Assembly: GCA_046154545.1 (NCBI GenBank)
Contig: JBJXGC010000252.1
Coordinates: 1-9,401, forward strand
Source of the DNA: JBJXGC01 sp046154545
GTDB taxonomy: Bacteria > Chloroflexota > Dehalococcoidia > Tepidiformales > Tepidiformaceae
Length of the DNA stretch: 9,401 nucleotides
Direction of reading: 5' to 3'
Below, piece by piece: positions 1-6,037 of the stretch. The notes under the pieces were generated by a model, which made no database searches, was not told where the DNA came from, and was given only the letters and a program-made list of their open reading frames with translations. Position numbers and translations under genes: made by a program. Position 1 is the first letter of the stretch. Each line of letters begins with the position of its first letter.

Positions 1-1077
1 CTACATGCGGCCGCGGAAGTAGGGCATGACGAGGCGGCCGAAGCGTTCGGCTTCTTCGTCGTGGGTGTAGCCGGAGAGGCAGAACTGGGTGCAGCCGATA
101 TCGATGTACTCCTGGATGGTCTCGGCGACCTGTTCGGGGTTGCCGACGACCATGACGCCGGCGCCGTGGCGGACGGTGGTGAGGCCGGCGTAGAGGTGGC
201 GGCTGATCCAGTAGTTGCTGTCGGCGGTCTTCTCGGCGAATTCGCGCATGCGGCCGTCGGCGGCGGATTCGTTGCCCATGCCGGTGGTGCGGGCGGCGCG
301 GGCCTTCTCGGAGGCGTGGGCGATGAGGGCTTCGGCGTCGCGCCGGGCCTCGGCTTCGGTCTCGCGGACGAGGACCTGGAAGCGCATGCCGTAGCGCAGG
401 GCGTCACCGCGGCCGTGGGCGGCGGCGCGGGCGCGGACGCTGGCGATGTCCTCGTGGATCTGGGCGGGGGTGTTGCCCCAGAAGAGGAAGACGTCGGCGT
501 GTTTGGAGCCGACGTCCTGGGCGGCGGGGGAGATGCCGCCGATGTAGAAGGGCGGGTAGGGCTGCTGCAGGGGGAGGGGCCGGACGAGGGCGTTTTCGAC
601 GCGGAAGTGCTTGCCCTGCCAGGTGACGGGGCCTTCGGCGGTCCAGCAGTGCTTCATGAGGGTGACGGTCTCGTCCATGACTTCGTAGCGTTCGTCGTGG
701 TCGGAGAAGACGCCGTCGGCGGCCATCTCGTCGTAGCCGCCGCCGGCGATGAGGTTGACGTAGACGCGGCCGCCGCTGAGCTGGTCGAAGGTGGAGACCA
801 TCTTGGCCATGATCGTGGGGGCGATGAGGCCGGGCCGGGCGGCGACGAGCATCTTGAGGCGGGTGGTCCGGGCCGAGACCATGGCGGTCGAGACCCAGGC
901 CTCGTAGCAACCGGTCGCGACGGGGACGAGGGCGTATTCGAAGCCGGCGGCCTCAGCGGCGAGGGCGACCTTGAGGAAGAGGTCCATGTCCGGGGGGATG
1001 AAGGTGGCGGGGTCGCCGACGGTGCGGCCGTCGCCGTGGGTGGGGATGTACCAGCCGAAGTGGAGTTGGTCGTCCAT
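1..1077 (-). CDS. SsuD-like FMNH2-dependent monooxygenase (LLM-class flavin oxidoreductase)
   Basis: A complete 358-aa protein of the bacterial luciferase-like (LLM) superfamily, closest in pattern to alkanesulfonate monooxygenase SsuD. That enzyme uses FMNH2 and O2 to cleave alkanesulfonates to aldehyde and sulfite in the cytoplasm. Motifs seen: PTHGDG (12-17), a GCYEAW segment at 56-61 whose Cys57 matches the conserved SsuD cysteine (CEDAW in E. coli), RLSxGR-like QLSGGR (99-104), DGVFSDHDERYE (121-132), QQPYPPFYIGG (171-181), AAHGR (219-223) with the SsuD-type His221, VRETEAEA (237-244) and the C-terminal LSGYTHDEEAERFG (334-347). The ATG at 1077 is chosen because homology begins there and GGAG lies 7 nt upstream; the open frame continues upstream without recognisable homology. 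The stop codon is the first three bases of the window. No ssu transporter or NADPH:FMN reductase gene is visible, so the substrate is unknown; it could act on another sulfonate, sulfone or unrelated small molecule. Family sure, exact reaction unsure. Confidence 0.93.
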   Translation of the reverse strand: MDDQLHFGWYIPTHGDGRTVGDPATFIPPDMDLFLKVALAAEAAGFEYALVPVATGCYEAWVSTAMVSARTTRLKMLVAARPGLIAPTIMAKMVSTFDQLSGGRVYVNLIAGGGYDEMAADGVFSDHDERYEVMDETVTLMKHCWTAEGPVTWQGKHFRVENALVRPLPLQQPYPPFYIGGISPAAQDVGSKHADVFLFWGNTPAQIHEDIASVRARAAAHGRGDALRYGMRFQVLVRETEAEARRDAEALIAHASEKARAARTTGMGNESAADGRMREFAEKTADSNYWISRHLYAGLTTVRHGAGVMVVGNPEQVAETIQEYIDIGCTQFCLSGYTHDEEAERFGRLVMPYFRGRM

Positions 1078-1132
1078 GGTGAAGCTCCGCGCGTTGTGGC
1101 AACAGGATACTCGTTCGGGCGGCGGGCCGGGG

Positions 1133-1138
1133 TAGACT
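1133..1138 (+). promoter_or_regulatory. Possible -10 box for a leaderless transcript of the GH172 gene
   Basis: TAGACT (pattern TANNNT) ends 6 nt before the ATG at 1145, so transcription would begin at or next to the start codon. No good Shine-Dalgarno is seen, only a GGGG at 1129-1132, and no convincing -35 box. This spacing is typical of leaderless genes in high-GC bacteria, but a six-base match in a 67-bp divergent gap is weak evidence. Confidence 0.3.
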
Positions 1139-1144
1139 GTCGCC

Positions 1145-2299
1145 ATGTTTCCTGAACCCCATCTCATTGACACGGATCTGGACTCCCGCGCCATCACCTT
1201 TGAGAACCCGACGGGCGAACGTGGCGCGGGGGGGCAGACGGCGCGGGGCCGGAAGGGCGCCCCCTCGCGCGTGCTCGCACCGGGCGAGCGAGTCGTGGTG
1301 GCCGATATCGCCGGGCCGGGCATCGGCCGGCACCTCTGGATGACCTTTCCCCCGGCGCGGCCGGAGGTGATGCGGGCTCTCTGGATGGAGGTGTTCTACG
1401 ACGGGGCGGCGGAGCCGAGCGTCTCGGTCCCCTGCCTCGACTTCTTCGGGATGCCTCTGGGCCGGCCGGTGCCGTTCCATTCGGCGCTGACGGCGGCCCA
1501 GGAGGGGCGTGGCTTCAACGCCTACTTCCCGATGCCGTTCCGGGAGTCGCTGCGGATGGAGCTGGTGAACGGTTCGGCCCGGCCGATGGTGGTCTACTTC
1601 CAGTTCGACTACACGCTGACGCCGGACCTGCCGGCGGAGGCGGGCTACCTGCACGCTTCGTTCGGGCGTGAAGACCCGACGGCGATGGAGCGGGACTTCG
1701 TCATCAGTGAGGGCTTGCGCGGGCCCGGCCGGTTCCTCGGCTGTGTGGTGGGGATCCGGGTGCTGGACGAAGGGGTGTGGTACGGCGAGGGAGAGGTGAA
1801 GGTCTTTCGCGACGGTGACAGCGCGTACCCTACGATCTGTGGTACGGGCCTGGAGGACTACGTGGGCTCGGCCTGGGGGATGGGTGGGCACGCGGCGCTG
1901 TACGGGGGCTCGCCGCTCGACGTGCGGGAGACGGCGGGCGCCATCAACCCGGACTTCGTGGGGTTCTACCGCTGGCACGTGCCTGACCCGATCGTGTTCC
2001 GGGATGAGCTGCGGGTGACGATCCAGCAGATCGGGTATGCGAGCTTTCGGGAGGGGCAGGAGGCGGATTTCGTGGACTACGCGGCTACGCACCCGGCGGC
2101 CGGCAACGGCTGGGACAGGGAGCGGCGGGGCGTGCTCGCCCAGGGGATCGCCGAGCGCGTTGACGACTACTGCGCGACTGCGTTCGTCTATTGCCGCGAG
2201 CCACAGGCGGTGCCGAGGCTTGATATCGGGGCCACGGTCCGCAACATCGAGCGGCTGGCGTACGAAGGGGCGCTCCCGTTGGAGCGGCTCCTGGGGTAG
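1145..2299 (+). CDS. DUF2961 / glycoside hydrolase family 172 protein
   Basis: A 384-aa protein with the hallmarks of DUF2961, now classed as GH172. Characterised members act on alpha-D-fructofuranosides/difructose anhydride and on D-arabinofuranose chains of mycobacterial arabinan. Motifs seen: SRAITFENPTGERGAGG (14-30) at the N-terminus, the LWMTFP segment (64-69), the CLDFFGMPLGRPVPFHSAL jelly-roll strand (97-115), YFQFDYTL (151-158), WYGEGEVKVFRDGD (212-225), GTGLEDYVGSAWG (233-245) and FYRWHVPDPIVF (274-285). Glu215, Glu217 and Glu237 are conserved-looking acids; Glu237 in the GTG-x-EDY motif is a candidate catalytic residue (inference). No signal peptide is seen, so it is probably cytoplasmic, which suggests imported oligosaccharides or a non-polymeric substrate. 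The ATG at 1145 is the natural start because the N-terminal motif follows directly. No sugar transporter or other CAZyme is adjacent. Family assignment is firm, substrate unknown. Confidence 0.9.
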   Translation: MFPEPHLIDTDLDSRAITFENPTGERGAGGQTARGRKGAPSRVLAPGERVVVADIAGPGIGRHLWMTFPPARPEVMRALWMEVFYDGAAEPSVSVPCLDFFGMPLGRPVPFHSALTAAQEGRGFNAYFPMPFRESLRMELVNGSARPMVVYFQFDYTLTPDLPAEAGYLHASFGREDPTAMERDFVISEGLRGPGRFLGCVVGIRVLDEGVWYGEGEVKVFRDGDSAYPTICGTGLEDYVGSAWGMGGHAALYGGSPLDVRETAGAINPDFVGFYRWHVPDPIVFRDELRVTIQQIGYASFREGQEADFVDYAATHPAAGNGWDRERRGVLAQGIAERVDDYCATAFVYCREPQAVPRLDIGATVRNIERLAYEGALPLERLLG

Positions 2300-2311
2300 G
2301 GAACGGCCGGG

Positions 2312-3640
2312 TCAGCTGACCGCTGCCTCGGCCCCGGCTGCGGTGGCCAGGGGCGGGCGGCGCAGGAGACGCGGGACTTCGACCAGGAGGAAGGCGCCAG
2401 CGGCGACGAGGCCGAGCGCACCAAGGGTCGCCCGGGCGCCGACGGTCTCGGTGCCGACGCCAGTGAGGAGCAGGGGAAGGAGGAGGAGGCACTCGGTGAT
2501 GGTCCCCTGGACGGCGAAGGTGCGGGCCTGTTGGCCCTCCGGTGCGGTTCCTGTGAGCGCGACGCGGCCGCCGATCAAGGCTCCGACGAAGCCCAGACCG
2601 ATGAGGAAGGCGGCCGGCAAGGCGATGATGAAGGTGGTGTTGAGGGAGGCTTCGAAGCGGACGAGGAGACCGACCTGGGTGATGAGGACCGCGGCCTGGA
2701 CGCCGTAGTCGAGCACGGCGAGGGCGAGCACACCGACGACCATAGCCATGATCGAGAGGCGCATGGCTGATTCGGCCGTGTCGGGGTTGACGTTGCGAGC
2801 GCACCAGGCGAGCCCCAGGAGGGCGCCGACGACCCCGGGCGCGACCACGAAGGCGATGGCTTCGTTGCCGAGGCCGACGCTGCTCTGGACATAGAGGGGA
2901 AGAGCGACGAAGACGCCGCGCCAGACGGCGGTCTTCAACGAGATGGCAACAACCGCGGCACGGGCGCGGGGTTCGTCCAGGAAGAAGCGGCAGGCGGCGC
3001 GGATGGTGACGTGGCGGTGTGGCACGGGCGCCACGGCTTCGAGCCGCCAGGCGGCAGCAATCGCCAGGACGAGGAAGACGCCGTAGATGGCGAGGGCGCC
3101 GGCGAACATCGCCTGGGGGCCGCCGAGAAAGTAGAGGGCGGGGCCAAGGGCCAGGGCGCCGACGCCCTGGGCGATGTACTGGAGGAGCACGAGGAGTGAG
3201 TGGGAGGCGCCGGCGTTGCGGCCGTGGATCGACCGGACGAGCGCCAGTTCGGCGGGGTTGAAGAGCTGTGCGACGGAGGCGGCGAGGAGGGCGGCCACGA
3301 GCGCAGCCTTCGCGTCGTGTACGAGGAGGAGGGCGCCAAGGACCGGGAGCACGCGTAAGGCGGCACCGGCGATGTATGCGCGCGACGGGTGGAGACGGTC
3401 GGCAAGGGCGCCAGCGGGGATGCCAAGAAGGATGGAGGGGAGCAGGCCGGCGATCAGCAATCCGCTGACGCCGATGGCCGCGTCGGCCGAGCGGGCGGCA
3501 ACGACGAGCAACGCTGCCAGGAAGAGCGTCTGGGCGGCCTGACCGGCAAAGCGGGCGGCGTAAAAGGCAACGCGACGGTCCAAGGCTCCCCCGTTGAGGG
3601 CGCTTATCCGCCTCTCCGCCATGTGTAACGGCAGGCGCAT
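2312..3640 (-). CDS. MFS transporter (probable drug/metabolite exporter)
   Basis: A 442-aa, very hydrophobic protein with about 12 predicted membrane segments, placed by eye near residues 30-49, 55-76, 88-106, 111-127, 148-172, 177-198, 230-250, 258-280, 293-312, 315-328, 336-358 and 379-421 (the last stretch probably two helices). The loop after helix 2 reads GALADRLHPSR (77-87), the MFS motif A type (G-x3-D-R-x-x-R variant). The layout resembles the MFS_3/enterobactin-exporter-like group, but the substrate cannot be read. Start: ATG at 3640 is preferred because GGAAAG sits just upstream; an internal ATG at 3622 (MAERRIS...) is a fair alternative lacking a ribosome binding site. The frame is open upstream to 3913, but that part is rich in Arg/Ser/Pro, has no membrane or family signal and is probably not translated. 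The gene converges on the GH172 gene with a 12-bp gap, and its stop codon lies inside the palindrome GGTCAGCTGACC (2310-2321). Confidence 0.82.
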   Translation of the reverse strand: MRLPLHMAERRISALNGGALDRRVAFYAARFAGQAAQTLFLAALLVVAARSADAAIGVSGLLIAGLLPSILLGIPAGALADRLHPSRAYIAGAALRVLPVLGALLLVHDAKAALVAALLAASVAQLFNPAELALVRSIHGRNAGASHSLLVLLQYIAQGVGALALGPALYFLGGPQAMFAGALAIYGVFLVLAIAAAWRLEAVAPVPHRHVTIRAACRFFLDEPRARAAVVAISLKTAVWRGVFVALPLYVQSSVGLGNEAIAFVVAPGVVGALLGLAWCARNVNPDTAESAMRLSIMAMVVGVLALAVLDYGVQAAVLITQVGLLVRFEASLNTTFIIALPAAFLIGLGFVGALIGGRVALTGTAPEGQQARTFAVQGTITECLLLLPLLLTGVGTETVGARATLGALGLVAAGAFLLVEVPRLLRRPPLATAAGAEAAVS

Positions 3641-3875
3641 GGCTTTCCGGGAGGACGCGGCCCGGGCGGATGCGGCAACGCGGGTGAGCAGGGAGTGGTA
3701 TCCCGGCCGCGAATCCGGGTCAGCGGGCGAAAAGCGCGATCGGCCCATCTGGACACAGTCTCGCACGCGGCGATGAACAACGCGTTGCGGAACCACCCGC
3801 GGGTAAAGGCGAGCGAACCCCTGCCGGTCGCCTCTCCAGCCCCTATCTTCAGGTTCGTCATACGCTTCACAACTG
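3641..3875. other. Divergent intergenic region between the MFS gene and mscL
   Basis: This stretch separates the two divergent genes. I see no convincing gene or tRNA in it. A short inverted repeat (AGGCGA at 3807-3812, TCGCCT at 3828-3833) has a 15-nt loop and no T-run. The minus-strand frame is open through here as an extension of the MFS gene, but it has no family features. It probably carries the MFS promoter, which I could not place. Confidence 0.5.
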
Positions 3876-3880
3876 TTGTG
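3868..3880. promoter_or_regulatory. Perfect palindrome overlapping the mscL -35 box (operator candidate)
   Basis: CACAAC-T-GTTGTG is a perfect 6+1+6 inverted repeat overlapping the proposed -35 hexamer at 3876-3881. Its position would let a dimeric repressor block mscL or act on the divergent MFS gene. No regulator is encoded nearby, so its role is inference. Confidence 0.4.
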
Positions 3881-3904
3881 CGAATTTGCCATCGCCGGTA
3901 GCAT
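3876..3904 (+). promoter_or_regulatory. Probable mscL promoter
   Basis: TTGTGC (3876-3881) and TAGCAT (3899-3904) are separated by 17 bp, the ideal sigma-70 spacing; the -10 matches TATAAT at four of six positions and the -35 at three of six. Transcription would start near 3911, leaving a short leader of about 27 nt that contains the strong ribosome binding site. The stretch is AT-richer than its surroundings. Confidence 0.5.
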
Positions 3905-3923
3905 CGACGCCAATCACGACAAA

Positions 3924-3930
3924 GGGAGGT
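3924..3930 (+). promoter_or_regulatory. Strong ribosome binding site of mscL
   Basis: GGGAGGT lies 7 nt before the ATG at 3938, near-perfect complementarity to the 16S rRNA 3' end. It fixes the mscL start and is one of the strongest Shine-Dalgarno sequences in the window. Confidence 0.85.
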
Positions 3931-3937
3931 CATCAGT

Positions 3938-4330
3938 ATGGATACCCGTGCACTGATCAACGAGTTTAAAGCATTCGTCATGCGAGGCAACGTCATCGAA
4001 CTTGCTGTAGCGGTCATCATCGCGACGGCGTTCAAGCCGATCATCGACACGCTCGTCGATGGTGTCATCATGCCGATCGTCGCGGCCATCGGTGGCGAGC
4101 CGAATTTCGATTCGGTGAAGTTCAATATTGGCGACGGCGAGATCCTGATTGGGACGTTCATCACGGCCATCATCTCCTTCCTGATCGTCGCCGCGGTCGT
4201 CTTCTTCCTCGTCGTGAAGCCGATGAACCTGGTCCTCGCACGGATGAAGAAGGAAGAGGCTGCGGACCCGCCCCCGCCGTCAGAAGACATCGTCCTTTTG
4301 CGGGAGATCCGGGACGCGCTTAAGCGGTAG
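3938..4330 (+). CDS. mscL: Large-conductance mechanosensitive channel MscL
   Basis: A 130-aa inner-membrane protein that aligns with E. coli MscL (about 136 aa) along its whole length. MscL forms a homopentameric channel that opens under membrane tension and releases solutes during hypo-osmotic shock. The N-terminal amphipathic helix and first membrane helix read FKAFVMRGNVIELAVAVIIATAF (10-32), with the signature Arg16-Gly17-Asn18. FKPIIDTLVDGVIMPIVAAIGG (32-53) continues TM1 to the periplasmic loop, TM2 spans about 72-95 (GTFITAIISFLIVAAVVFFLVV), and a charged MKKEEAADPPPPSEDIVLLREIRDALK tail (103-129) forms the C-terminal helix bundle. Start fixed by GGGAGGT. It appears monocistronic: its own promoter lies upstream and a 325-bp gap follows. 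Codons near the 5' end (cgt, ttt, aaa, gca, ctt, gta) are less GC-biased than in neighbouring genes. Confidence 0.97.
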   Translation: MDTRALINEFKAFVMRGNVIELAVAVIIATAFKPIIDTLVDGVIMPIVAAIGGEPNFDSVKFNIGDGEILIGTFITAIISFLIVAAVVFFLVVKPMNLVLARMKKEEAADPPPPSEDIVLLREIRDALKR

Positions 4331-4579
4331 ACCGTCCGGCTGAGCGGTCCTCGGGCCTCGCGCGGGCGGGATCCGGTCGCGTAGGGCCGCCGCCGCGTAC
4401 CTCGCCTGTGCGGACGAGCCTGGCGCCGAGTTGTGGACGGGTGATTGGCGGTTTGTGCACTCGTCCGGGGCTGAGCGGCCGCCGACCTGAAGCGGCTACC
4501 AGGCGAGGCCGGCTCAAAGGCGCGCTGCCCGGCGCCGGGTGCAGTATCTCCGCGCGTGGCCCATTCCGGGCGGCTCGTT
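4331..4579. other. Intergenic region between mscL and purA
   Basis: I see no gene here. A weak hairpin directly after mscL (GACCG at 4330-4334, CGGTC at 4345-4349, 10-nt loop) lacks a T-run and is a poor terminator. The remainder is GC-rich with scattered short repeats. The purA promoter should lie at the right end, followed by the leader hairpin at 4592-4615. Confidence 0.45.
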
Positions 4580-4585
4580 TAGAGT
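4580..4585 (+). promoter_or_regulatory. Candidate purA -10 box
   Basis: TAGAGT (four of six matches to TATAAT) lies in a locally AT-rich patch. It would place the transcription start near 4592, the first base of the leader hairpin. No good -35 box is found 17 bp upstream (TGGCCC at 4557-4562), so confidence is low. Confidence 0.35.
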
Positions 4586-4591
4586 AGATCA

Positions 4592-4615
4592 ACGGGCCTC
4601 CCTGCAGAGGCCCGT
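4592..4615 (+). promoter_or_regulatory. Perfect hairpin in the purA leader
   Basis: ACGGGCCTC (4592-4600) and GAGGCCCGT (4607-4615) form a perfect 9-bp stem with loop CCTGCA, 40 nt before the purA start. What follows is CCTTGCGTCCT, not a clean T-run, so it is not a textbook terminator. It may be a 5'-end stabiliser, an attenuator element or a protein site. If the TAGAGT box is used, the transcript would begin at this stem. Confidence 0.55.
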
Positions 4616-4655
4616 CCTTGCGTCCTCTAGCGGACCAGGCCGAAAGAAGAAGATC

Positions 4656-5960
4656 ATGCCCATCGTCGTCGTTGTCGGCGGCCAGTGGGGCGACGAAGGC
4701 AAAGGCCGAATCGTCGACCTGCTCGCCCGCAAAGCTCGAGTGGTGGCCCGGTATTCGGCCGGGAACAACGCGGGCCACACCATTGTGAACGAACGGGGGG
4801 AGTTCAAGCTCCACCTCGTGCCCGCAGGCATCTTCTACCCCGAGAAGACGTGCGTTATTGGCAACGGGGTGGCGGTCGACCCGGGCGTGTTGTTGGGCGA
4901 GATCGACACGCTTGAGGCGAAGGGCGTGAGCACGAAGCGGCTGATGGTGAGCGACCGGGCCCAGATGGTGATGCCCTGGCACGTCCGCCTCGACCAGCTC
5001 GACGAGGCGGCCCGTGGCAGTAGCGCGATCGGCACCACGGGCAAGGGGATCGGCCCCTGTTTCATCGATAAGGTGGCGCGGCGCGGCATCCGGATCGCTG
5101 ACTTGCTCCGTTTCGAGGAGTTCGCGGAACGGGTGCGTGTCGTCCTCGAGTACCAGAACAGGGTAATCACGGCCGTCTATGGCGGTGAACCGATCGAGTT
5201 CCAGAGCTGCCTCGATACCTATCGCGAATACGGCAAGCGCCTGCGGCCCTACGTTGCCGACACGCAGACGGTCATCCTGGACGCTCACCAGCGTGGCGAG
5301 CACGTCCTGCTGGAAGGGGCCCAGGGGTCGCTCCTCGACCTTGACCACGGCACCTATCCGTTCGTGACGTCGAGCGTCCCGAGCAGCAGCAGCGGTGGGG
5401 CGGCCCTCGGCGTGGGCATCGGCCCGACGGACATTTCGCGCGTGGTGGGGGTGTTCAAGAGCTACTGCACGCGGGTCGGCAACGGACCCTTCCCGACGGA
5501 GCTGTTCGACGAGACGGCCGACCAGATCCGCGACCACGGGAAGGAGTTCGGGCGGGGCGAATACGGCACGACAACGGGGCGGGCGCGCCGAATCGGCTGG
5601 CTGGACGCGGTGGCGGCGAAGTATAGCGTCCGCTTCAACGGCCTGTCGGCGGTGGCGCTGACGCGGCTGGACGTGCTTGATGGGCTGGTCTCGATCAAGA
5701 TCTGCACGGGCTATGAGTTGGATGGCAAGATCATCTCGACGGTGCCGGCGAGTCAATCGACGCTGGAGAATTGCCGGCCGATCTACGAAGAGATGCCGGG
5801 CTGGCAGGCGCCAACGACCGAGGTGCGGAACTGGGACGACCTGCCGGACCAGGCGAAGGCCTTCATCCGCCGGGTGGAGACGCTCCTCGGCTGCCCCGTG
5901 GACCTGATTTCGGTAGGTCCCGAACGCGAGCAGGCGATCATCGTGAACCCGATATTCTGA
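4656..5960 (+). CDS. purA: Adenylosuccinate synthetase
   Basis: A 434-aa cytoplasmic enzyme of normal family length. It joins IMP and aspartate with GTP hydrolysis to give adenylosuccinate, the first committed step to AMP. Motifs seen: GGQWGDEGKGRIVDLL (8-23) with the catalytic Asp13 and the GTP loop, NNAGHT (37-42) with catalytic His41, GTTGKGIGPCFIDKVARRGIR (126-146, IMP binding), LLEGAQGSLLDLDHGTYPFVTSS (218-240), GVGIGP (252-257), TRVGNGPFPTEL (272-283), TTTGRARRIGWLDAV (305-319), LTRLDVLDG (335-343, guanine recognition) and the C-terminal end VGPEREQAIIVNP (420-432). Two loops look longer than usual: VPSSSSGG (241-248) and HGKEFGRGEYGTTTGR (294-309). The ATG at 4656 is chosen because the family starts with this hydrophobic strand; AGAAGAAG just upstream may be a weak ribosome binding site. 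The final Phe codon and stop are part of a heptamer repeat. Confidence 0.98.
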   Translation: MPIVVVVGGQWGDEGKGRIVDLLARKARVVARYSAGNNAGHTIVNERGEFKLHLVPAGIFYPEKTCVIGNGVAVDPGVLLGEIDTLEAKGVSTKRLMVSDRAQMVMPWHVRLDQLDEAARGSSAIGTTGKGIGPCFIDKVARRGIRIADLLRFEEFAERVRVVLEYQNRVITAVYGGEPIEFQSCLDTYREYGKRLRPYVADTQTVILDAHQRGEHVLLEGAQGSLLDLDHGTYPFVTSSVPSSSSGGAALGVGIGPTDISRVVGVFKSYCTRVGNGPFPTELFDETADQIRDHGKEFGRGEYGTTTGRARRIGWLDAVAAKYSVRFNGLSAVALTRLDVLDGLVSIKICTGYELDGKIISTVPASQSTLENCRPIYEEMPGWQAPTTEVRNWDDLPDQAKAFIRRVETLLGCPVDLISVGPEREQAIIVNPIF

Positions 5961-6003
5961 GTTCTGAGTTCTGAGTTCTGAGTTCTGGGTTCCGAGTTCC
6001 GAG
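5955..6003. repeat. Seven-copy heptamer array (TTCTGAG) overlapping the purA stop
   Basis: Seven head-to-tail 7-bp units: TTCTGAG four times (5955-5982), TTCTGGG (5983-5989) and TTCCGAG twice (5990-6003). The first unit contains the last purA codon (TTC) and stop (TGA), so the array begins inside the gene. Each whole copy shifts frame by one and each unit can supply a TGA. It resembles short tandemly repeated heptamers known between genes in cyanobacteria and other bacteria, and probably varies in length by replication slippage. Drift from TTCTGAG to TTCCGAG toward the right suggests the left copies are youngest. Confidence 0.95.
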
Positions 6004-6004
6004 G

Positions 6005-6020
6005 GCCCCGAGGCTCGGGC
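6005..6020 (+). terminator. Weak GC-rich hairpin after purA (possible terminator)
   Basis: CCCGAG-G-CTCGGG (6007-6019) is a perfect palindrome that could fold as a 5-bp stem with a 3-nt loop immediately after the heptamer array. It is followed by TGTTGG rather than a T-run, so intrinsic termination is uncertain. It is listed because it is the only hairpin between purA and the next gene. Confidence 0.25.
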
Positions 6021-6037
6021 TGTTGGATGCTGGTTGA

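Noticed and set aside
61..1155. Long plus-strand open frame (364 codons) opposite the monooxygenase gene
   Set aside because: Gly/Ala/Asp/Val-rich translation with no family motif. It is a shadow of a high-GC gene with clear homology on the other strand.
953..2092. Long minus-strand open frame opposite the GH172 gene
   Set aside because: Arg/His/Pro-rich translation without domains; it overlaps two well-supported genes.
2310..2321. GGTCAGCTGACC palindrome at the convergent MFS/GH172 junction as a bidirectional terminator
   Set aside because: As RNA it gives only a 4-bp stem with a 4-nt loop and no T-run on either strand.
3690..3840. Possible tRNA gene suggested by GCGAATCC-like and GGTTCG-like strings
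   Set aside because: No acceptor stem, anticodon arm or correctly spaced T-arm could be assembled on either strand.
3641..3913. N-terminal extension of the MFS transporter
   Set aside because: The frame is open but the translation is Arg/Ser/Pro-rich, non-membrane and without homology. A ribosome-binding-site-like GGAAAG favours the ATG at 3640.
4330..4349. Hairpin after mscL as an intrinsic terminator
   Set aside because: Only five pairs plus a wobble, a 10-nt loop and no T-run.
4320..5756. 478-codon minus-strand frame opposite purA
   Set aside because: A mirror frame of purA codon bias with no recognisable motif; purA is certain.
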